Shown here in pieces: positions 1 through 5,415 of a stretch of 5,422 nt of DNA. The first letter of the stretch is position 1, and each line of letters starts with the position of its first letter. The notes beneath the pieces are model-generated. The model saw only the letters and a program-made list of their open reading frames with translations. It was not told where the DNA came from and did not search any database. Source of the DNA: Bacteroidales bacterium (lineage in GTDB: Bacteria; Bacteroidota; Bacteroidia; Bacteroidales; WCHB1-69). The stretch is from contig JAQUHH010000173.1 in assembly GCA_028683685.1 (NCBI GenBank), positions 1-5,422 of the forward strand, given 5' to 3'. The position numbers were made by a program, and so were the translations under genes.

Positions 1-303
1 ACTATGACGAATGAAAAAGATATGAATGGTATTCTACTTCCTGATAAATATAGAAAAAAGAATTGGGGTAAAATATTAAGAATACTTAATATTGATGAAT
101 TACCTCAATTGTTAAATGTTTTGAAGGGTGAAATGTCAATCATAGGTCCTAGGCCACTATTGCCTATTGAAATGAAAGTAATGGATCATGAGTGTCAAGT
201 TAGAAGACAGCGTATGTTGCCTGGTATTACGGGTTGGGAGGCCATAAATGAGAATGAGTCCAAAAGCTTCATACTTTCCCTATTATTTGGAGCAAAATAT
301 TAA
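1..303 (+). pseudogene. Sugar transferase (Bac_transf family), 3'-truncated, 5' end outside window
   Basis: This is the C-terminal half of a polyprenyl-phosphate glycosyl-1-phosphate transferase, a family that starts exopolysaccharide or O-antigen repeat synthesis at the inner membrane. Counting from the in-frame ATG at base 4, the family signatures appear in order: TMTNEKD at the left edge, DELPQLLNVLKGEMS (31-45), IGPRPLL (47-53) and PGITGW (73-78). The ATG at 4 is an internal codon of the conserved TMTNE block, so the real start, with the N-terminal membrane helix, lies left of the window. Family resemblance ends near residue 87. The usual final 30-50 residues are replaced by FILSLLFGAKY and a stop, because the DNA from about base 265 belongs to a CRISPR gene in another frame. 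The product is probably inactive. The family call is secure; whether the break is biological or artefactual is open. Confidence 0.85.
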
Positions 304-1066
304 AGGTGACAAAGATAATAAATACAATACTTTTGAAGATAATGCCTTTTTAAGAGGATTCAAAAGGTATCCTGTACATAATGAAATAAAATTAGGAAAA
401 TATGATGAAAAACAATTGAAAAATGATAAAGTTTTTTCAGAATTTAATCCTTTACCCAAAGATTCAGAATTTAAATGTAAGATTCGCTTTCATAACTTGC
501 GAAAGAACGAAATAGGTGCATTGTTGGCAGCGATTACTTTCAATAATAACAAAAGTTGTTTTCATAGTTTAGGTGCCGCTAAACCATTTGGATACGGTAA
601 GATAAAGGTTGAATTGTTGGGTTTTGACTTAGATAAAAATGTACAGTTTTATCTAGATTCATTTAGTGAATTGATGAAACAAAAAGTTTCAAATTGGGAG
701 AAATCTTCTTCTTTAAAAGAATTATTTAGTATGGCATCGAATAATTTTGACAAAAATCTTTATTATCCTGAAATTAAGGATTTTGTGTCGATGAAACAAG
801 ATCAGGATGCTTTAATTAAGTTTTCCGAAATTGAAAAACCAAAAATTGAGGCTATTCCTAATAAGATAGAAGCCGAAGCAATTGTTACATTAGTTCAACG
901 TCAAATTATTTTAGCTAAATTGCTCGAGGGAAAAGATGATAATCCGAAAAATCTGCTTGTTGATTATGGAAACAAGCCAAGAAAAGGTGATAAAATTCTG
1001 GTAAAAATAATTTATAATAAAGGTGGAAACATTGATAAATTAGAGTTTGTTAGGGTTTTAAAATAA
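248..1066 (+). CDS. TIGR03986-like CRISPR-associated RAMP protein, N-terminally truncated
   Basis: This is the C-terminal portion of a RAMP-superfamily (Cas7-like) protein of type III CRISPR systems, which normally binds crRNA or target RNA in the effector complex. Visible features are the PKASYFPYYL and FLRGFKRYPVHNE blocks (5-14, 34-46), a core strand and helix FKCKIRFHNLRKNEIGALL (75-93), and the RAMP glycine-rich loop LGAAKPFGYGKIKV (108-121). The last 70 residues look like a small beta-barrel (OB-like) domain, judging from the pattern AIVTLV..GDKILVKII. Members as I recall them are around 500 residues or more, so roughly half is missing. ATG 248 is simply the first start after an in-frame stop at 245. 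It lies inside the sugar transferase sequence, so codons 1-5 or so are probably not native. The rest of the frame is intact, which suggests recent truncation. It ends 4 nt before the next gene. Superfamily confidence is good; TIGR03986 is my best family guess. Confidence 0.72.
   Translation: MRMSPKASYFPYYLEQNIKGDKDNKYNTFEDNAFLRGFKRYPVHNEIKLGKYDEKQLKNDKVFSEFNPLPKDSEFKCKIRFHNLRKNEIGALLAAITFNNNKSCFHSLGAAKPFGYGKIKVELLGFDLDKNVQFYLDSFSELMKQKVSNWEKSSSLKELFSMASNNFDKNLYYPEIKDFVSMKQDQDALIKFSEIEKPKIEAIPNKIEAEAIVTLVQRQIILAKLLEGKDDNPKNLLVDYGNKPRKGDKILVKIIYNKGGNIDKLEFVRVLK
255..272. other. Breakpoint between sugar transferase and CRISPR RAMP gene
   Basis: Left of this point, frame 1 reads as a conserved sugar transferase. 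Right of it, frame 2 reads as a CRISPR RAMP protein. Neither gene is complete and the frames do not match. The switch falls in or next to a HindIII recognition sequence, AAGCTT, at 264-269. Two more HindIII sites occur at about 1989 and 4894, so the coincidence is suggestive but not proof of a ligation artefact. No insertion-sequence end, target duplication or tRNA is visible at the join. The exact base cannot be fixed without aligning intact homologues. Confidence 0.7.
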
Positions 1067-1070
1067 TCAC

Positions 1071-2102
1071 ATGAAAACAGTCTTAGTTAGTGTTATTTCG
1101 GATCAAACCATTCCCAATGTTCTTGTAATAAAGGACTTGCAAGACAGTTACGACGATTTGCTGTTTATCTCCACCGAATATGTTGAGAAAAAGGGTTTAG
1201 ACAGGTGGGTAGAGTTGGGTTGTGGTATTAAGGAGAATTCTGTTGTGAGGATTAAAGTGGTGGAGGATGATTTAAATGATATTCGCAATAAATTGAAATC
1301 TTTAGATTTGGAAAATACGCAGTATGTTGTTAACATGTCAGGAGGTACAAAAGTAATGACCATAGGCGTTTATGAGTTTTTTTCAACAAAAAACAATAGA
1401 ATAATCTATGTGCCTATCGGGAAAAATGTGATAAGCGAAGTATATCCATATTATTCAATAGTTCAAATTCCAATTAAATATCGTTTAAACTTGATGGAGT
1501 ATTTGCTTTCTTATGGTTTATATTACCAATCAGATGAATCACTCACTTACACTGAAGAATATACTTTGAAATTTTTTGAGCAGTTTAAAAAAAAGAACTT
1601 TTATTTTTTTGGTGAAAAAAAAATCATGGACAGTCATTCCCATGTTGAAAAAAAAGATAAAGTTTATTATTCTGGCAAATGGTTTGAAGAGTTTGTTTAC
1701 ATAAAGCTAAAAAGAGAATTGGATGTTGAAGAGTCAGCTATTGCGTTGGGAGTTAAACTATTTAGAGACACGGCAGATTTACAACACGATAATGAATATG
1801 ATGTGGTCTTTGTTTACGAAAACGAATTATATGTTATCGAGTGCAAGGCATCAATGGGAAGCAAAGATACATTGAAAGACAATTTGGATTCATTTATGTA
1901 TAAATTGGCAGCCATTACTCGGGATTTTGGTTTACGAGTACATTCAAGCATACATACATTAACCAATATTGAAAAAAATGCAGGAAATAAGCTTTCCGGA
2001 ATTCAAAAGAAATCAAAGATTTTGGGGATAAGAAATGTCCTAGATGCAGAATTCTTTAAGAAAAATGACACAATTTTAAATAGTTTAGTAAAGAAAGGAT
2101 AA
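1071..2102 (+). CDS. card1: Card1/Can2-like CARF-nuclease (DUF1887 family), cyclic-oligoadenylate activated
   Basis: This is a predicted type III CRISPR accessory effector that is activated by cyclic tetra-adenylate and then cuts RNA and/or single-stranded DNA. The N-terminal CARF domain (about 1-135) begins with a hydrophobic strand, MKTVLVSVIS, and carries the ligand-binding motif NMSGGTK (88-94). A middle helical segment (136-195) joins it to a C-terminal PD-(D/E)xK nuclease (about 198-343). The nuclease motifs are GKWFEE (202-207), NEYDVVF (241-247) with D244, and IECKAS (256-261) with catalytic E257 and K259, so all expected catalytic residues are present. At 343 residues it is close to the described Card1 (about 370). 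The start lies 4 nt after the RAMP stop, so translation is probably coupled. The A- and T-rich tracts at 1587-1655 fall in the linker. Ligand specificity for cA4 is inferred from family members. Confidence 0.9.
   Translation: MKTVLVSVISDQTIPNVLVIKDLQDSYDDLLFISTEYVEKKGLDRWVELGCGIKENSVVRIKVVEDDLNDIRNKLKSLDLENTQYVVNMSGGTKVMTIGVYEFFSTKNNRIIYVPIGKNVISEVYPYYSIVQIPIKYRLNLMEYLLSYGLYYQSDESLTYTEEYTLKFFEQFKKKNFYFFGEKKIMDSHSHVEKKDKVYYSGKWFEEFVYIKLKRELDVEESAIALGVKLFRDTADLQHDNEYDVVFVYENELYVIECKASMGSKDTLKDNLDSFMYKLAAITRDFGLRVHSSIHTLTNIEKNAGNKLSGIQKKSKILGIRNVLDAEFFKKNDTILNSLVKKG
2093..2099 (+). promoter_or_regulatory. Shine-Dalgarno-like site of the csx2 gene
   Basis: GAAAGGA lies 5 nt before ATG 2105, inside the last codons of the preceding nuclease gene. 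It supports 2105 as the start. It stands out because the other genes of this window lack a clear ribosome binding site, as is common in Bacteroidota. The same 7-mer recurs at the right edge of the window. Confidence 0.55.
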
Positions 2103-2104
2103 TT

Positions 2105-3382
2105 ATGGCACGTAAAGTATTGATTAGTTTTTTGGGGACTGGTAGAACTGGTAAAGATAATTCGTCTAAGAGGCAATATGAAACTACTAGTTATAAAATC
2201 GAAGATAAGGAATATCAAAGTTCATTTATGGCTGATGTGTTAATTCAACATTTGAACATTGACCATGTAATTGTGATTGGAACATTAAAATCGATGTGGG
2301 AGGAATTGTATAGGGTTATGTCAGATGGAAAAACTTACGATGAAGAAATAGCGCTTAATACAGGTATAAAGATTGAATCATTTAACTGTAAAACAAATGT
2401 TTCAAAGGGTGATATAATATTGAAGATGTTGTCTCAAGTGAGAAATTTAACTCCAATCATAATAAATTATGGTATCAATCAAGAAGAAATTACAAATAAT
2501 ATAAATAAAATTCTCTCAATTGATAGTGAACTTAAAAATGATGATGAAATATTTATTGATATTACTCATTCATTTAGATCCTTACCTTTAATTCTTAATT
2601 CTGTAATTAATTATGTAAATGAAGTGAGTAAGAAAAATATTCAAATAAAAGGAGTTTATTATGGTATGTTGGAGGTAAGTAATGCCAATGAGTTAGGATA
2701 CACGCCTGTTGTTCAGTTGAATTCAATTAACATGTTAAATGAATACATTAAAGGCGCCTACGAGTTTCAAAATATAGGAAGTGCATATAAAATGTCAGAG
2801 CTTCTGAAAGAAGAAAATAAAAGTTACAGTGTTATTTTGGAAGACTTTTCTGAAAGTCAAAGTTTGAATCATATATATGATTTAAAGAGTCAAGTTCAGA
2901 AATTAAAATCAATAACGGCGGACAAATTAACACCTATTCAAGAAAAAGTTATTATTCCTATGTTGAATAAGTTTTTAAATAAATTTGATAATGCAAAAAA
3001 TGATAGTCAATTTCAAATAGAATTAGCTGATTGGATGTTTTCACATAGACAATATGGATATTCCTCAATTATATTAATTGAGTGTATAATAACCAAGGGT
3101 TGTGAGATGTTGCGCTTTGATGCTGCGGATAGGAACAAGAGAGAAGACGTGAAGAAAATAATTACTAATTCAGGGAAAATTAAGAAAAATCAAGATGAGT
3201 TTTTAAAGAATTTTTCAAATCAACAGATTGATGAGTTGAAATCATTTCATACATTGTGGGGAAATGTTAATGTAATTAGAAAAAGTGTTGCTCATAGTAT
3301 TGGAATAAAATTGTCAAAATCAAAAATGATTAAGGATTTAGAAAAATACATTGAGGAAACAAAAACTATTATTTATAAATAA
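2105..3382 (+). CDS. csx2: Csx2-like (TIGR02221) CARF-HEPN ribonuclease
   Basis: This is a predicted cyclic-oligoadenylate-activated RNase of type III CRISPR immunity, of the Csx1/Csx2 group. The N-terminal CARF domain (about 1-205) opens with the typical KVLISFLGTGR (4-14) and contains the DxTHxFR signature IDITHSFRSLP (151-161), with D152, H155 and R158. A helical connector follows (205-300). The C-terminal HEPN domain (about 300-425) carries the RxxxxH catalytic motif RKSVAH, with R392 and H397, so the active site looks intact. HEPN enzymes work as dimers with the two motifs forming one composite site. The length of 425 residues fits the family. Only 2 nt separate it from the upstream nuclease gene and 3 nt from the downstream gene, so all three are probably cotranscribed. 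Activity on single-stranded RNA is known for relatives and inferred here. Confidence 0.9.
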   Translation: MARKVLISFLGTGRTGKDNSSKRQYETTSYKIEDKEYQSSFMADVLIQHLNIDHVIVIGTLKSMWEELYRVMSDGKTYDEEIALNTGIKIESFNCKTNVSKGDIILKMLSQVRNLTPIIINYGINQEEITNNINKILSIDSELKNDDEIFIDITHSFRSLPLILNSVINYVNEVSKKNIQIKGVYYGMLEVSNANELGYTPVVQLNSINMLNEYIKGAYEFQNIGSAYKMSELLKEENKSYSVILEDFSESQSLNHIYDLKSQVQKLKSITADKLTPIQEKVIIPMLNKFLNKFDNAKNDSQFQIELADWMFSHRQYGYSSIILIECIITKGCEMLRFDAADRNKREDVKKIITNSGKIKKNQDEFLKNFSNQQIDELKSFHTLWGNVNVIRKSVAHSIGIKLSKSKMIKDLEKYIEETKTIIYK

Positions 3383-3385
3383 CCT

Positions 3386-3763
3386 ATGCTCATAAACCTA
3401 TCCAACCATCCGTCTGCTCAATGGAGCGAAAAACAATTATTAGAGGCTAATAAATTGTATGGAAATGTTATAGACATGCCATTTCCACATATTCCACCTG
3501 AAGAAGGCGAAGATTATATTATAGAAATTGCTCAAAAATTTTATCATCAAATTGAAGAATATCAGAATGATAATCAAAATATTTGTTTACATATTATGGG
3601 AGAGCTGACTTTTTGTTTTTGTTTGGTTTCGATGTTGAAAAATAGCAACATAAAATGTGTGGCTTCAACCACCATACGCAATGTTGTTCAGCAAGGAAAT
3701 GTGAAAACTACAGTATTTGAATTTTGTAAATTTCGAGAGTATGTAATTGATAAAAACAATTAA
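3386..3763 (+). CDS. Small type III CRISPR-associated protein of unknown function, ring-nuclease candidate
   Basis: This 125-residue protein is the last gene of the CARF effector cluster. I cannot assign it to a named family. The sequence suggests a compact alpha/beta (Rossmann-like) fold. An N-terminal strand with a conserved-looking LSNHPSAQWSEKQ (5-17) is followed by a strand VIDMPFPHIPPEEGE (28-42) and a helix (43-60). Then come a strand ICLHIMGELTF (66-76) leading into a hydrophobic helix, a strand IKCVASTTIR (89-98), and a final strand VFEFCKFREYV (110-120). Small CARF-like ring nucleases such as Csx15, Csx16 and Csx20 have this size and general layout and sit beside CARF effectors, so degradation or binding of cyclic oligoadenylate is a reasonable guess. 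This rests on position and architecture only. Candidate functional residues are H8, W13, E73, S94, T95, T96 and R98. There is no signal peptide or membrane helix. Its stop overlaps that of the convergent regulator. Confidence 0.8.
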   Translation: MLINLSNHPSAQWSEKQLLEANKLYGNVIDMPFPHIPPEEGEDYIIEIAQKFYHQIEEYQNDNQNICLHIMGELTFCFCLVSMLKNSNIKCVASTTIRNVVQQGNVKTTVFEFCKFREYVIDKNN

Positions 3764-4737
3764 GATTTATACTGACGAATTGCTTCTTGATAAGTTTTAA
3801 ACAACTTGTCTTTTAAACTTTGTGGTTCTATTATTTTTATTGCACTCCCATAGGAGAGTATAGATTGGACCAGTTCATAGTTTTCGTAGGCTGTAAATTG
3901 AATTAAAATGCTACCATCTTGATGTTCTTCAATAATTTCTTGGTTATCAATAAACGGTTTTGATTTTATGTAATTTGCCGAAACTTTACTAACAATAGCT
4001 TTTATTATTTGTGGCTTACTATTCATTGGTATAGTAACACCAACTACAAATTTATACATCTGATCAAAATCAAACGACTCATTTTCAATATATTGTTCAT
4101 TATCTGCTGGTGAAATTTTATTAATTCTATCCAAAGCTAAGTTCATTAAGAAATGATCGCAATTTTTTAGCCCTAATAAATACCATCTATTTCGATATTC
4201 CTTTAAATAATATGGGCTTATAATATAATCAACAGGAATTTCGCTTGAATTAGGGGTGTAATTTATTTTTAAACAGTCTTTGTTTGCAACTGTATTATAT
4301 AAGTTATCAAGGTGCTTTGTGAGATTTGTAATAGATTGTTTTTCAAACGAAATGATTGGTTTCTCTTTTTTGTTAAAGTGATACTTTAAGAACTTTGATT
4401 TTAACAGTATCTCTTTCAACTCTAAACCCGTTTTAAAACCAATTGTATTGGATAAAATCTGAATACTTTGTTGTAATGTTTCAACATCCTCATCGGTAAA
4501 ACTCGAACCCTCAGGTATATATTCATTTTCAAAATAATAATAAGGATCGGTTCGGTTTGGAGTGTGAATTTCGGCTCCTTCATCCTTTAAATAAGTAATG
4601 TCATTATTTAAAGTTCTCCAATGAACTTCAAATCCGTTATCAAAATATTTTTCCAATAATTCTTTTTTTGTATGCTTGGTTTTTAGTAGTGCTACTAAAA
4701 GTTCATAACGGTCGAATTGGCTTTTTACATTTGGCAT
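3760..4737 (-). CDS. WYL-domain transcriptional regulator (HTH-WYL-WCX)
   Basis: This is a predicted DNA-binding regulator of the WYL group, whose members include PafBC, the BREX repressor BrxR and the CBASS repressor CapW. The N-terminus (1-70) is a winged helix-turn-helix, including KKELLEKYF and RTLNNDITYLKDEG (41-54), the typical recognition-helix region. A helical linker follows (78-150). The WYL domain (about 153-210) contains SPYYLKEYRNRWYLLG (174-189) and the LDRI strand (202-205). The C-terminal WCX domain (about 240-322) includes IKAIVS and YGSAIKIIEP. At 325 residues it is full length for the family. WYL domains are thought to sense nucleic-acid ligands or nucleotides during DNA damage or phage attack. 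The three palindromes just upstream are its likely operators, implying autoregulation and control of the divergent gene. Whether it also affects the convergent CRISPR genes cannot be told. Confidence 0.9.
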   Translation of the reverse strand: MPNVKSQFDRYELLVALLKTKHTKKELLEKYFDNGFEVHWRTLNNDITYLKDEGAEIHTPNRTDPYYYFENEYIPEGSSFTDEDVETLQQSIQILSNTIGFKTGLELKEILLKSKFLKYHFNKKEKPIISFEKQSITNLTKHLDNLYNTVANKDCLKINYTPNSSEIPVDYIISPYYLKEYRNRWYLLGLKNCDHFLMNLALDRINKISPADNEQYIENESFDFDQMYKFVVGVTIPMNSKPQIIKAIVSKVSANYIKSKPFIDNQEIIEEHQDGSILIQFTAYENYELVQSILSYGSAIKIIEPQSLKDKLFKTYQEAIRQYKS

Positions 4738-4753
4738 AATTTAGTTTTTTTAT

Positions 4754-4774
4754 GGTTGCAAATAGATTGCAACC
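4754..4774. promoter_or_regulatory. Operator-like inverted repeat 1 (next to the WYL gene)
   Basis: GGTTGCAA and TTGCAACC form perfect 8-bp arms around the 5-nt centre ATAGA. The core TTGCAAATAGATTGCAA (4756-4772) matches the other two copies at 16 of 17 positions. It lies 16 nt upstream of the regulator's start codon. A protein bound here could block transcription of that gene as well as the promoter-like element downstream on the plus strand. Binding by the adjacent WYL protein is inferred. Confidence 0.7.
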
Positions 4775-4782
4775 TTGAGGTT

Positions 4783-4790
4783 TAATTTTG
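4783..4790 (+). promoter_or_regulatory. Bacteroidota -7-like element of unit 1
   Basis: TAATTTTG fits the TAnnTTTG consensus exactly and lies 10 nt after palindrome 1. The nearest upstream TTG (4756-4758) is 24 nt away, slightly more than the usual spacing to a -33 element. It is a candidate distal promoter for the divergent gene. Confidence 0.4.
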
Positions 4791-4815
4791 TTTTTGCATT
4801 CAACGTTCTTAAAAA

Positions 4816-4847
4816 CAAAGATAATAAACATTGCAATTAGATTGCAA
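4816..4847 (-). promoter_or_regulatory. Putative minus-strand promoter of the WYL regulator gene
   Basis: On the minus strand TATCTTTG (4823 to 4816) matches TAnnTTTG. A TTG at 4847-4845 lies 21 nt upstream, within the known spacing for Bacteroidota -33/-7 pairs. The -33 part falls in palindrome 2, and palindrome 1 lies in the predicted leader of about 70 nt. This layout would allow the regulator to repress itself. Confidence 0.45.
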
Positions 4848-4851
4848 TGTT
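4827..4851. promoter_or_regulatory. Operator-like inverted repeat 2 (middle)
   Basis: Perfect 11-bp arms, AACATTGCAAT and ATTGCAATGTT, flank the 3-nt centre TAG. This is the longest symmetry of the three sites. The 17-bp core TTGCAATTAGATTGCAA occupies 4831-4847 and is identical to copy 3. Its right arm overlaps the putative -33 element of a minus-strand promoter for the WYL gene, so occupancy could shut off both directions. Confidence 0.72.
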
Positions 4852-4857
4852 GGACTG

Positions 4858-4865
4858 TAAATTTG
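4858..4865 (+). promoter_or_regulatory. Bacteroidota -7-like element of unit 2
   Basis: TAAATTTG, followed by C, fits TAnnTTTG exactly and lies 10 nt after the core of palindrome 2, in the same phase as units 1 and 3. It is a candidate middle promoter for the divergent gene. Confidence 0.42.
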
Positions 4866-4896
4866 CAGAATAAAGTTCTTGAAAAAAAAAACAAGC

Positions 4897-4913
4897 TTGC
4901 AATTAGATTGCAA
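4897..4913. promoter_or_regulatory. Operator-like inverted repeat 3 (next to the divergent gene)
   Basis: The arms TTGCAAT and ATTGCAA (7 bp) surround TAG. The 17-bp core is identical to copy 2. It ends 45 nt before ATG 4959 and 10 nt before a -7-like element, the right place to control the downstream gene. Confidence 0.7.
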
Positions 4914-4923
4914 CAAACGCACC

Positions 4924-4931
4924 TTACTTTG
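4924..4931 (+). promoter_or_regulatory. Bacteroidota -7-like element of unit 3, proximal promoter
   Basis: TTACTTTG, followed by C, has one mismatch to TAnnTTTG and lies 10 nt after palindrome 3. Transcription starting just downstream would leave a leader of about 20 nt before ATG 4959. That is a sensible arrangement and supports that start codon over any further upstream. Confidence 0.42.
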
Positions 4932-4958
4932 CAAATACAAACAATTAAAAAAAACATC

Positions 4959-5411
4959 ATGGAAAATCAAGGCTTACAATTATTCAACGGACAAAATTTA
5001 AAGAAAGACAATGAAACGGGTTTAACTATTTTCGGAAATCAAATAGTATCGCGGAGTGGGTTTGAGATTAGTAATGGATTTCGAATGTTTGAGAACTTAG
5101 TAATTGTCGAAAGTAAAGCCAAAGGGGTAGGGGTCGAGTTTTTGAGTGGAATCAAAATATTTGATAAAAACGGTAAATTAATTATTGATAAATCTGTTGA
5201 AAAAGGGACAAGATATGATCGTGGAAAAGTTTTGGAAATTGTGAAGTCGAGTTTGTTGCGAATGTTGAGTGAGGCTTCTGCGAGTAATCCGAATTTTGAT
5301 ATTTGTCAAGCTGAGGGTATAATCAATGAGAAGTTAAAGTCGGCTTATTTTAAGGAAAGCTATGAGGCCATTACGAATTGGTACAATGAATTGTTGTCAA
5401 ATAATATTTAA
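4959..5411 (+). CDS. Hypothetical protein, 150 residues, divergent from WYL regulator
   Basis: I do not recognise this protein. The open frame extends upstream to 4788, but that extension would run through palindromes 2 and 3 and codes for a low-complexity peptide. ATG 4959, just after the A-rich leader of promoter unit 3, is the better start. The N-terminal half (1-80) looks beta-rich, with short repeated phrases such as LQLFNGQNL (6-14), LTIFGNQIV (22-30), FEISNGFRMFENLVIV (35-50) and FLSGIKIFDKNGKLIID (61-77). They may be beta-hairpin or solenoid-like repeats spaced about 15-20 residues. The C-terminal half (85-150) looks helical and includes LEIVKSSLLRMLSEASAS. There is no signal peptide, membrane segment or obvious catalytic motif. 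Its operator array suggests inducible expression under the WYL regulator, possibly as the first gene of a defence operon continuing past the window. Confidence 0.75.
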   Translation: MENQGLQLFNGQNLKKDNETGLTIFGNQIVSRSGFEISNGFRMFENLVIVESKAKGVGVEFLSGIKIFDKNGKLIIDKSVEKGTRYDRGKVLEIVKSSLLRMLSEASASNPNFDICQAEGIINEKLKSAYFKESYEAITNWYNELLSNNI

Positions 5412-5415
5412 GGAT

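Larger units (their letters stand above)
4756..4958 (+). repeat. Three tandem operator-promoter units of 75, 66 and 62 bp
   Basis: Units start at 4756, 4831 and 4897. Each has the 17-bp palindrome, a 10-nt spacer of unrelated sequence, a TAnnTTTG-like octamer, then an A-rich tail. The palindrome-to-octamer distance is the same in all three (27 nt from start to start). Units 1 and 2 also share a GTTCTT-plus-poly-A stretch (4805-4820, 4875-4891). The spacers have diverged while palindromes and octamers are kept, which points to selection on those two elements. The whole gene-free stretch between the WYL gene and the divergent gene is accounted for by this array and its short flanks. Confidence 0.65.

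Noticed and set aside
1..303. Taking the frame from ATG 4 as a complete small gene
   Set aside because: The ATG is inside the conserved TMTNE block of sugar transferases and the frame is open to the window edge, so the gene begins upstream.
1148..1363. Minus-strand 71-codon frame
   Set aside because: Lies wholly inside the CARF domain of the Card1-like gene, which has clear family motifs.
2003..2218. Minus-strand 71-codon frame across the card1-csx2 boundary
   Set aside because: Antisense shadow of two well-supported genes; serine/phenylalanine-rich translation typical of reversed AT-rich coding DNA.
3792..3811. Inverted repeat AAGTT...AACTT near the convergent gene ends, as a terminator
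   Set aside because: Only 5-bp arms, located within the WYL coding sequence, and lacking a T-tract in either direction.
4756..4913. Regularly spaced repeats that could suggest a short CRISPR array
   Set aside because: The repeat is only 17 bp, the intervals differ (58 and 49 nt), and the spacers share promoter-like octamers and A-rich tails. The operator reading explains them better.
4788..4958. Upstream extension of the 150-residue gene to an ATG at 4788
   Set aside because: It runs through two palindromes and two -7-like elements and encodes a low-complexity peptide. ATG 4959 follows the proximal promoter with a short leader.
4703..4960. Minus-strand 85-codon frame overlapping the intergenic region and the WYL start
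   Set aside because: Cysteine- and phenylalanine-rich translation of repeat DNA, overlapping the 5' end of the WYL gene in another frame; no family resemblance.
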